Shown here: positions 1 to 6,992 of the stretch, piece by piece
Numbering within the stretch: position 1 is the stretch's first letter
Layout of the letters: each line of letters starts with the position of its first letter
Assembly: GCA_003448025.1 (NCBI GenBank)
Contig: DLXL01000221.1
Coordinates: 990-16,562 of the forward strand
Direction of reading: 5' to 3'
DNA from: Saprospirales bacterium
GTDB taxonomy: Bacteria; Bacteroidota; Bacteroidia; Chitinophagales; Saprospiraceae
DNA: 15,573 bases
The notes under the pieces: generated by a model
What the model saw: only the letters and a program-made list of their open reading frames with translations
What the model was told of the DNA's origin: nothing
Databases searched by the model: none
Translations under genes and position numbers: made by a program

Positions 1-1240
1 TGTAGGCATTGGTTTCAACATTGGTGAGTCGATAGATCTTTTGTCCAACCGGACTGGAAAATCCAAATGCCCTGGCCGCCGCGCGGTTGATCACCACGGC
101 ATTACTGTCGGCTGGCGCTTTGCCATCGAAAGGACGGCCCTCCAGAAGTTTGATCCGCATGGTGTTGAGATAATCGCCATCCACCCACCAGGTATTCAGG
201 GAAAGGCCGTTTTCAGGAATAAAAGGAAACCCTTTGAACAACACCTGATCGCTGTGATTATCGTTAGTGGGCAAAAATCCGGAGATCGTGCCGCTTTCCA
301 CCATGGGGAGCGACAGCACTTCCGATTTGAAGGTTTCCGCCTTTGGCCCCAGCGTAGAGGCTTCGGTGACCACCAGTACCTGCGAGCGGTCGAAGCCCAG
401 GTCTTTATGCTGGATAAAGTCCATTTGCTTCCAGGTTACCATAGCGCCTATAATGAGGATCAGGGAGGTCACAAACTGAAAGGTCACCAGTGCATTGCGC
501 AACCACTTCGCCCCACCTGCCCCGCCGGCCTGGTTGAATTTCAGCACCCTTACCGGCTGAAAGCCCGATAAAACGAATGCCGGATAAAGGCCCGCCAGCA
601 ACCCGGTCACCAGAATAAAACCCAGTGATCCAAACATCAACTCAGGGTTTTGGAAGGGGTTAAGAGAAAGGGTTTTCCCGGAAAATGCATTGAAGGCAGG
701 CAAGGTAAGCCAGACCACCGGCAGGGCAAGCAGCCCGGCAAGCAGGCTCAGCACAACAGATTCCGTGAGGAATTGCCCCATCAATTGGTGTTTGGCAGAG
801 CCCATTACCTTGCGTACACCCACTTCGCGTGCACGCTGGGCGGAACGCGCAGTGGAGAGGTTCATGAAATTAACGGCCGCCAGCAGGAGAATAAACAAGG
901 CCACGGCGCCAAATACCCGTACTACCGCCAGACTTCCGTTAGGCTCAAGATCACCATTGCGGTTCCCTCCCTGCAGGTGGATATCCCTGATTGGCATCAT
1001 CCCCAGCACCACTTTGGTGCCGTTTTTCTCCATTTCATCCCAGGATTGGTTCAGGACTTTTTCAGCCGCCGCCCCGATGTATCGACGCACGATTTTAGGC
1101 CATTCCGCCTGGAAAGCCTCCGGCCGGGCATTTTCCCGGAATAACAGATAGGTAGCATAATTGAAGCTCAGCCACTCGTTGTTTTTAGGATCCTCATAGC
1201 TGAGCATGGATATCAGAAAATCAGCCTGCAGGTGCGAATT
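1..1240 (-). pseudogene. ABC transporter permease, MacB/FtsX type, downstream part (partial, shifted frame)
   Basis: This stretch is the continuation of the gene that starts at 1802, in a frame shifted by one base. It reads openly on the minus strand from about 1240 to the window edge (413 codons) with no stop. It resumes with NSHLQADFLISML, the usual continuation after the NIPG of this family. It then shows a membrane segment leading into NFMNLSTARSAQRAREVGVRK, the signature FtsX-domain motif, followed by three more hydrophobic segments and the start of a second periplasmic MacB-like domain. The family is normally about 780-800 residues, so roughly the last 190 residues, including the final membrane helices, lie outside the window. 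Known role of the family: inner-membrane permease of a MacB-type ABC system that moves or releases substrates across the envelope without a classical transport channel. The substrate cannot be told from the sequence. No ATPase gene is visible in the window. Confidence 0.88.
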
Positions 1241-1802
1241 TTCCGGGGATATTGCGCATCACACCGGTGATTTTTGCCTGTGTTTCCTCGTTGAATTTCA
1301 GGGTTTCACCGAGCGGACTTCGGCCGGCAAAGTATCTACGGGCCACCCGCTCTGAGATCACTACAGTGTTGGGCTCGGCGAGGGCCGTATGGGGATCCCC
1401 CTCCAACAGCGGGAAAGTGAACACCTGAAAAACGGACGGATCGGCGGCCAGTACTCTCTTTTCGGTGAAGACCTCTTCATTTCGTTTCACACGCAGCGAA
1501 CCGCGGTCCCAAAAACGACATACCTCCTCCAGTTGCGGGTAATCTTTTTTCAGCGCTGCTGCCATGGGCGCAGGCGCACAGGACATGCTGATATCCGCGC
1601 CGCTGAACCGCACGTCGCCATGTGTTCGGTAAATACGATCGGCTTTTTCGTGGAAACGGTCAAAACTCAGTTCATCTGCCACCCACAATCCTATGAGCAG
1701 GCAGGCTGCCAGGCCGATGGAAAACCCCAGTACATTGATGGCAGTGTACCCGGATTGCTTCCGGAGGTTTCTAACGGCAATTTTAATGTTTGAAAGAATC
1801 AT
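1221..1802 (-). CDS. ABC transporter permease, MacB/FtsX type, N-terminal part cut short by frameshift
   Basis: The ATG at 1802 begins MILSNIKIAVRNLRKQSGY, the standard N-terminus of Bacteroidota MacB/FtsX permeases. It is followed by one hydrophobic helix (about residues 20-43) and a MacB_PCD periplasmic domain (RIYRTHGDVRF, then VVISERVARRYF and GETLKF). The frame ends at TGA after 193 residues, directly after NIPGKFAPAG. Removing one A from the AAAA run (plus-strand T run 1239-1242) restores NIPGNSHLQADFL and joins this frame to the open frame below 1240. Seen: a one-base excess and otherwise intact coding on both sides. Inferred: either a recent inactivating mutation or a sequencing/assembly error. 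As written, the product would have only the first membrane helix and be non-functional. The upstream region carries a candidate sigma-54 promoter with paired dyad sites. Confidence 0.85.
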   Translation of the reverse strand: MILSNIKIAVRNLRKQSGYTAINVLGFSIGLAACLLIGLWVADELSFDRFHEKADRIYRTHGDVRFSGADISMSCAPAPMAAALKKDYPQLEEVCRFWDRGSLRVKRNEEVFTEKRVLAADPSVFQVFTFPLLEGDPHTALAEPNTVVISERVARRYFAGRSPLGETLKFNEETQAKITGVMRNIPGKFAPAG

Positions 1803-1844
1803 AGCTTAATAAGGAAAAATCAACAGGGATCCGATCAATACTGC

Positions 1845-1860
1845 GTCAAAGCAGGTGCCA
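1845..1860 (-). promoter_or_regulatory. candidate sigma-54 (-24/-12) promoter for the permease gene
   Basis: Read on the minus strand the site is TGGCAC-CTGCT-TTGAC, preceded by C. The established sigma-54 consensus is YTGGCAC-N5-TTGCW. The -24 half is perfect and the spacing is exact; the -12 half has A where the normally invariant C stands. A start about 12 bases downstream would give a leader of roughly 30 bases before the ATG at 1802. Two dyad sites lie some 70-105 bases upstream of that start, the usual place for activator (enhancer-binding protein) sites. The -12 mismatch keeps confidence moderate. Confidence 0.45.
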
Positions 1861-1902
1861 GTTAGCATCCTATTGATTATCAAACATTTAAAAAATATCC
1901 TG

Positions 1903-1918
1903 TGTCCGAATTCGGACA
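1903..1918. promoter_or_regulatory. perfect 16-bp palindrome, probable operator/activator site 1
   Basis: TGTCCGAATTCGGACA is a perfect 16-bp palindrome. It sits upstream of the permease promoter candidate, and a second near-copy lies 22 bp further upstream. A perfect dyad of this size in non-coding DNA is best explained as a binding site for a dimeric regulator; the protein is unknown. Confidence 0.65.
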
Positions 1919-1924
1919 TATCGG

Positions 1925-1940
1925 TGTACGCCGGTGGACA
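1925..1940. promoter_or_regulatory. imperfect copy of the 16-bp dyad, probable operator/activator site 2
   Basis: TGTACGCCGGTGGACA keeps the outer TGT..ACA and the half-sites TGTnCG and nGGACA of the perfect palindrome at 1903-1918, with one substitution in each half-site. The centres are 22 bp apart, close to two helical turns, so both sites face the same side of the DNA. Confidence 0.5.
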
Positions 1941-2044
1941 CACCAACGCCGTTTCGTTCACCTTAATTTGCCTACCCGACTCCTGTAACACATCTGTAAA
2001 AGTCAGTTTTGCTCTTCCACACATATAGCATGCAAACACGGTCC

Positions 2045-2081
2045 AAAAAACAAAAAACCCTCCTTGAATGCTCAGGGAGGG
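2045..2081 (-). terminator. intrinsic terminator, minus orientation, no gene assigned
   Basis: A 10-bp stem (2058-2067 with 2072-2081, one G-U pair) with a 4-base loop is followed on the minus strand by TTTTTTGTTTTTTGG. This is a textbook rho-independent terminator for leftward transcription. On the plus strand no T-run follows it. No minus-strand gene lies immediately to its right: the region up to 2672 is a plus-strand gene and its promoter, and the next minus-strand gene (ending 2746) has its own terminator at 2687-2718. Confidence 0.75.
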
Positions 2082-2150
2082 AAGATTGTTTCCACGCATG
2101 ATTAAATGTCTGAAGCTTCAAAGACTTTATTATATGTGTGGGTTTTGCCT

Positions 2151-2184
2151 CTTTTATTTCCGGCAACAAGGGATTTGTAACCGG
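2151..2184 (+). promoter_or_regulatory. bipartite element CTTTTATTTCCG-N14-GTAACCGG, copy 1 (putative alternative-sigma promoter)
   Basis: The two halves (2151-2162 and 2177-2184) are identical in sequence and spacing to those at 9648-9681 before the TPR-CHAT gene, while the 14 bases between them differ. Conservation of only the two blocks, about 26 bp centre to centre over a 34-bp span, is what a -35/-10 type promoter or a bipartite operator would give. It ends 86 bases before the ATG at 2271. Confidence 0.6.
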
Positions 2185-2270
2185 CTACTGATCATTTTTT
2201 ATCAAAAAGTTCACGGCTCTTGTTGGAGGCGCATAAAGCAGAGAATACATCACCATTAAAATCAAAGTTT

Positions 2271-2672
2271 ATGGCAAACTACACGCAAAGCGGCAGCCTG
2301 AACGACCGCTCCTACAACCTCAACGCCACCATGCAGCCCATCGGGCCTTCCTTCACCGTGCGCAAATTGCGTATAAGGTCATCGTTGGAGTTAGAACTTG
2401 CCGGCACTGTTTCTGCTCAGGCACTCAGCGCCTCCAACGGGATTCTGTTTGAAATCCGGGTAAACGGCACGCTTCCTAATTTCAAAATTCAGGGCTCACT
2501 AAAAGCCGGGGACCTGAACGATTCCATTGTGATGAAAAGCGTTTACACCTCCTTGCCCATAGGCACTTATACCGTGCAGGTATACGCACAGGCCGCGCCC
2601 GGAGGTACCGCCACCGGTGTAATTCTCGACCCTGGCGGTTGGGGAGAGCGGATTCTGGCAACGGAGATTTAA
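2271..2672 (+). CDS. small beta-rich hypothetical protein (133 aa)
   Basis: I do not recognise this protein family. The first ATG in the frame is at 2271, giving MANYTQSGSLND and 133 residues; upstream in-frame codons offer only TTG. There is no signal peptide, membrane segment or lipobox. The sequence alternates short hydrophobic/polar stretches with Gly/Asn/Ser turns (ILFEIRVNG, IGTYTVQVYAQ) and ends DPGGWGERILATEI, which suggests a single beta-sandwich or jelly-roll domain, possibly oligomeric. The frame has coding-like composition and is bounded by a promoter-like element and a strong hairpin. It shares that element with the secreted TPR-CHAT peptidase gene, so it may belong to the same regulon and could be an effector or target, but that is inference only. 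Confidence 0.7.
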   Translation: MANYTQSGSLNDRSYNLNATMQPIGPSFTVRKLRIRSSLELELAGTVSAQALSASNGILFEIRVNGTLPNFKIQGSLKAGDLNDSIVMKSVYTSLPIGTYTVQVYAQAAPGGTATGVILDPGGWGERILATEI

Positions 2673-2686
2673 TTGGTTAAACAAGC

Positions 2687-2718
2687 AAAAAAGCCCTCCC
2701 CGATTAACCGGGGAGGGC
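2687..2718 (-). terminator. intrinsic terminator between convergent genes
   Basis: A perfect 10-bp GC-rich stem (2693-2702 with 2709-2718, loop of 6) is followed on the minus strand by TTTTTTGCTTG. It lies 28 bases past the stop of the T9SS-tail gene (2746) and 20 bases past the stop of the plus-strand small protein (2672). The T-run serves leftward transcription; the strong stem may also slow the rightward transcript. Confidence 0.85.
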
Positions 2719-2745
2719 CAATTGCTCAAAGTGTTCGTCATTGAT

Positions 2746-3627
2746 CTATTGTTTCACAAACTTCTCCATTGCGATTACCTTGTCATTTTCCAGCACCTGC
2801 AGGAAGTATAATCCATTCGGCAGGGCCCCGGCTTGTACGGTTTGTTGCTCCGTTCCTGGCGCGGTTTCCAGCTCCTGCAGCATCCGGCCGGCGAGGTCGG
2901 TGATGCGGAGGCGCATGCCCGGGCGTGCAGGTTGGGGCAGGGTGACGGTGAAAGTGGCGGAGGTAGGGTTGGGCTGCAGAGTAATATATACCCTGCTATC
3001 GCCTTGGTTTGAAGTTCCAGAATTGCATAGAACCGTCACTGTAAAAGTACATGTTGCCGTATTGTTGCTCGCGTCTGTGGAAGTGTAGGTAACGGTTGTT
3101 GGTCCGCTTGTAAATGGCGTTCCACATCCGTGACTGCTAGTAAGGGTTGATTGATTCGGACAATTATCTGTGCTTATCGGGCTTGACCAAAAGGCATTCC
3201 CCGTACAAGCCCCGTTTACGAGCACTCCGTTTACGGTAATATTTGGCGGGCAAAGCACGAATGAAGGTGGTGTTGGGTCGGCTATTACCGAAACTGAGAA
3301 ATTGCAGGTTGCGGTACTTGTCAAGCCAGAAAACAAATCCTGTACCTGGGCAGTATAACCTATGGAATAAGTTCCCAATGGGACAAGTGAGCCAGAGGTC
3401 GGCCCTAAAGTTTGGGTAAGTGTATAGCCGGTGCAAAACCCCGTTGTGTTGGCAATAACCAACGGCCACTGAATAGCCTCGTCGCCCGAATGATCACAAT
3501 CCATGATACTTACCGAGCCAGGACATTGGGTAAATGCAACGCTACATTGGGCGGAAAGGCTTATTGTCTGTAAGAGGCAGAATCCCAAGACGAGGAGCCC
3601 TCCAAATGTATTTTTCGCATATTCCAT
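2746..3627 (-). CDS. secreted HYR-domain protein with type IX secretion sorting tail
   Basis: A 293-residue exported protein. The ATG at 3627 is preferred because MEYAKNTFGGLLVLGFCLLQTISLSAQ is then a normal signal peptide; an ATG at 3684 would add 19 residues before the hydrophobic core. Residues about 33-115 and 120-200 are two cysteine-bearing Ig-like modules; the second has the HYR pattern (CPPNITV, then TTVTYTSTDASNNTATCTFTVTV). Residues 211-293 are a type A T9SS C-terminal domain: LQPNPTSATFTVTL, LRITDLAGRMLQE, LPNGLYFLQV and a final basic MEKFVKQ. Known for such proteins: Sec export, T9SS translocation, removal of the tail and surface attachment or release. The binding partner is unknown. 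It lies downstream of the giant surface protein in the same direction, but a hairpin (3705-3738) separates them, so it is probably transcribed separately. It ends in TAG. Confidence 0.9.
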   Translation of the reverse strand: MEYAKNTFGGLLVLGFCLLQTISLSAQCSVAFTQCPGSVSIMDCDHSGDEAIQWPLVIANTTGFCTGYTLTQTLGPTSGSLVPLGTYSIGYTAQVQDLFSGLTSTATCNFSVSVIADPTPPSFVLCPPNITVNGVLVNGACTGNAFWSSPISTDNCPNQSTLTSSHGCGTPFTSGPTTVTYTSTDASNNTATCTFTVTVLCNSGTSNQGDSRVYITLQPNPTSATFTVTLPQPARPGMRLRITDLAGRMLQELETAPGTEQQTVQAGALPNGLYFLQVLENDKVIAMEKFVKQ

Positions 3628-3704
3628 AGAATGGAACGATTTAGTCTTGAGAACATATATATCCAAAAAATTGAAATTTTTCATTGTAAAAAATTTGTGT
3701 TTGA

Positions 3705-3738
3705 GGGCAGACTAAAGACCGATGTAATTAGTCTGCCC
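3705..3738 (-). terminator. 11-bp perfect inverted repeat after the giant surface-protein gene, probable terminator
   Basis: GGGCAGACTAA (3705-3715) pairs perfectly with TTAGTCTGCCC (3728-3738) around a 12-base loop, 48 bases past the TGA at 3786-3788. On the minus strand a T-rich stretch (ATTTTTTAC) comes about ten bases later rather than directly after the stem, so termination is likely but not textbook. An operator role for the downstream gene is the alternative. Confidence 0.6.
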
Positions 3739-3785
3739 ATGAAACGAAAAAGAATTGTCGGATATCTGATGGCATTGCAATGTTG

Positions 3786-6713
3786 TCAATACCAATCCGT
3801 CCACCAATGGAAAGGCACATAGTCTTTGCCTAATTGAAGCTTAAATTGAATTAATGTAACTGGATCAATTTTAGCGGTGTGCGTGGACGTGATGCTGTCT
3901 TTGCGTGGATGCAATTTCCGTTTGTGCCAGACTTCACTAATTTTTACCTTAGGTAAGATATTTGTCTGGGCAATTGGATGGTAGGGGCCGTTGGCTGGAA
4001 TAACCTCTTCAAAGGCACAATTGCAGCCATGAGCCTTTTCTCTACCGTAAATTTTTCCATCAAATTCAGCCCAAATTTCAAAATCCTTTGATCTTGCCAG
4101 ACACAAATGTCCTTTTTTGATGATGCTTTTTCGCAAGCGAGTTTTGGCTACAATCTTGTGCTGTCGCCAGAATTGCGTTGACCTGAACTTGCCCTTCAAT
4201 TTGTAGTTTTTTCCATCAACTTGGAATTTCGCTGTGTCTTTGATACGGTGATTTTTGGTGCAACGGTCCACAACTACCGTAATTTCTTTGACAATCGTAC
4301 ACTCTGCGCCATTTGCACAGTGGGACGTATACTGTACAGGATACACTCCTGATTGGTCATAACGCACTCTGACATGCTTCCGCCTATCGTTTTTATCCTT
4401 TTTATCAGAAAAAGGCCATGGGGCAATGGCCGTATGGTTAGGAAAAATCCAGGTACCCTTCTCGTCTCCATAGAAATCTACCCTGCCGTCTGGACATGCT
4501 TTGTATGTAAAGTTGGCTTCACAAGGGCTGATGTTTACTGTAGTCGTTGAGGTACTAACACAATTACTTGCATCGGTAACGGTCAACGTGACGGTGTAGT
4601 TCACTCCGCCAGCAGGTACTGGGCATGGGATGCCAAGATACTGGTGCGTTTCTCCGGAAATGGCATTTGGATAGGTTATGACTGTTCCGTCACCATAGTC
4701 CCAAGTGTAACTGATGGGGCAATGACCTCCTTTGCTCAGGTTATTAAATTTGACATCAACGGTCGTTGTACCTGAAGAGCCACATTGATTTGGGCAGAAG
4801 TTGTAACTGCCCACCTCAACCCCAGCTTCGCAATCCACGATTTTTACCGGTTTTGTAATGGCATGTGTACAACCATACTTGTCCTTAATGGTCATCGTAA
4901 CAGAAACAGATGTTGCGCCCTGAAAATCAAAAGTAACCAAAGAGCCAGTGCTGGGGAAGGCCGAATACCCCGGGCAACTCCACGACACGACATCCGATGC
5001 CGAATCCATACCATAAGCTAAAAACTGAACCTGGTACCCACAAGGCAGTTGGTTTGCAACAAAGTCCGGGTCAATGACTGGAATTTCAATATCCCCTTCA
5101 GATGTGCAGGTATCGTTCGAGGCAGTGACCGCTACTAATGAAATGGTATAGTATCCCCCCTCTGTTGCCATGAATGTAGGATTTTGTTCCGAACTAATCG
5201 TTGGTATGGATGCACCGGTCGGCACATATATTGCCGTCCAAAAATACTTACTAAAACCGCTTGGACCGCTCAAGCTCACAACATAGTCGGTGCCACCAGA
5301 ACAAGTTGCTGTGTAGGTGACATCGCAAGAGGTTGTCAAACGATCCTCATGCGCCTCTTCGCAATCACTTTCATCGTCTTCCTCGGGCGCACGTGCTGCA
5401 AACACAAACAGATTCGGGTCATCCAGCGCAGTCGTCGAGGTATTTAGCGTCCAATCATCATCTTCGTTGTATGGCATATCGCAACTTAGTTCGAGTAAAT
5501 GACGGCAAACGACCACCCCAGCTGCATCAAACCATTCAACTTCCAAGTTCTGCGGCGAGGCAGTTCTTTTCAAATAAATGATAAAATCGTTGTCAATCGC
5601 ATCCCCGTTAGGAACACCAGTCAAGTTATCCTCAAACCACTCAATGTAGTTTGGGGTGCCGTCTACCTGCACCCATTCGTCGGGATCTGCGCAACAAATT
5701 TCGGTGCCACAAATCCCACTTACCCGCACTTTTTTTATGTGCAAATCGTCAGTGTACTTATTTACCAAATACATGGAGTAAGCACAACAGGAAGTATCCA
5801 CCTCTGGCGGGTTACAATCAATTTTGACACTGGTACACATCTCCTGAATGTTGCATTGGTCAAAAACCGTAACACATATCTGGTGGTATCCATTTTCCAG
5901 GATATTGAACGTCCAAGAACCAGTAGCAGGGGTGATAACTTGCGGTACATTTTCACCGTCCAAAATTGGCGGAGTAGTAAACTGATAGCAACTGTCGAAC
6001 TGTGGCGCCGTAACCGTCACCATACACCCGTTTTGCGTTACCGTAAATCCTTGCGCGATGAGGCTATTGAATGTCGACGAGCTAGCGCAGCAGCTCGATC
6101 CGCTGCATTGTTCTACACAAAAATTATCTACAAAAACCATCTCAGTAGGGCTGGAGCCTCCACCAAAGTCCAGCGGAATGCCAATCCCGCTTACCCCCTG
6201 CATCACCATATCAAAATCTGCGAGGCTTGAGGATGTCCATTGACCGTACTGATTAGAAGGGTATGAAATGCCGTTTGACAATCCAACTGGAACACAGATC
6301 CTGGTCCAGGTATTTCCTATAGCCGGATTTACCACAAAGGTTGCCCGTTTGGTAAAATTAAGTGGGTCATTCCCTTGATAAATGGTTAATGCACCTGCCC
6401 CGGTACTAGGATTTGCGGGATTCCCGTTATCATAGCGGATATCAAAACAGAGGCAGTTATTGAATTTTTGAGTCCAGTTCCCATTATAATCAGATGAGTT
6501 ATTATACATCCAGCTGGCGCCTTGGTCGTCGTTCCCTTTCAATACCATCGAGCCTGTAAACGGGTCTGTGATAACCGAAATGGCACCATTTACGGTAGCC
6601 CATTGTCCGGTACCGCCCGCCTCAAAATCCTCGATGCATGGGCAATCCTCTACTCGAATGTCAAATTCACAATAGCAGGTATCATTGCCACAAATGGCCT
6701 TTAAAACCAAGTT
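3786..6713 (-). pseudogene. giant multidomain surface protein, C-terminal part (after in-frame TAG)
   Basis: This is the uninterrupted continuation, in the same frame, of the gene starting at 9599; the two parts are separated only by the TAG at 6714-6716. It has no credible start of its own: it begins in the middle of a domain (ICGNDTCYCEF) that is complete in the upstream copy. In order, counting from 6710: end of module A2 (1-22); module B2 (25-202), a carbohydrate-binding or laminin-B-like beta-sandwich nearly identical to B1; cysteine-rich Ig-like segments (about 205-300 and 305-410); an acidic linker (412-455); PKD-like domains (about 465-545, 548-625, and 630-730 with WDYGDG); and a strongly basic tail (about 765-974). 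No T9SS tail is present. The gene ends in TGA. If the TAG is real and not read through, this part is not made. Confidence 0.85.
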
Positions 6714-6992
6714 CTACAAACCCACAGCATTTAAATCACTTGCAGGGATGCTGAGGTTGAAATTGGGGCCTGACATTGGACCCGAAATCATACTGCCGTT
6801 TGGTTTAGTCAACATCCACGACATCGGAATATTGGGCGGACACGCATTTCCTTGACAAGAAAAAATGCCACTCATTGTCCAGGGAATCAGCCCTTTACAC
6901 TGTGCTACCAGCGTATCGCCACATACCGCTGGTTGATTGGGCGCGCCCTGATATGGGCGATACGAGATATCGGCCCAGGTGCCACAAAAACA
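6105..6992 (-). repeat. tandem ~0.9-kb intragenic repeat unit, copy 2 (modules A2+B2)
   Basis: This is the second copy of a two-domain unit. Module A carries SGxFxCQGNxCPxxxPMSW, then ICGxDTCYCE; module B runs from CIEDF to DNFCVExC. Module B (6105-6638) matches 7002-7541 almost base for base in long stretches, with a net difference of 6 bases; module A is much more diverged. The TAG lies inside module A2. Confidence 0.9.

Larger units (their letters stand above)
1803..2270. other. intergenic regulatory region between divergent genes
   Basis: This 468-base gap separates the minus-strand permease from the plus-strand small protein. It holds, left to right: a candidate sigma-54 promoter (1845-1860), two 16-bp dyad sites (1903-1918 and 1925-1940), a minus-oriented intrinsic terminator (2045-2081) and the bipartite element shared with the CHAT gene (2151-2184). 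A minus-strand open frame of 97 codons crosses it, but it overlaps the dyads and the terminator and resembles nothing. I see no convincing gene here. Confidence 0.7.

Noticed and set aside
41..1151. Plus-strand open frames over the permease (up to 176 codons)
   Set aside because: They are antisense to a clear FtsX/MacB coding sequence, have unlikely composition and no recognisable motifs.
1806..2099. Minus-strand 97-codon open frame upstream of the permease
   Set aside because: It spans the dyads, the promoter candidate and the terminator stem, has odd composition and no family resemblance.
3628..3684. Earlier ATG at 3684 for the T9SS-tail protein
   Set aside because: It would place 19 extra residues before the signal-peptide core; the ATG at 3627 gives a standard signal peptide. 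The earlier start cannot be fully excluded.
5499..6230. Plus-strand 243-codon frame over the giant gene
   Set aside because: It is antisense to conserved repeat modules and PKD/Ig-like domains; no motif or start signal is visible.
3786..6710. Independent gene starting at the TTG at 6710
   Set aside because: It begins inside a duplicated domain, lacks a signal peptide and directly continues the upstream frame; it is the second half of a gene cut by TAG.
6714..6716. TAG reassigned to an amino acid in this genome
   Set aside because: TAG appears as the natural stop of the T9SS-tail gene (2746-2748) and of the anti-sigma gene (12511-12513), so global recoding is unlikely.
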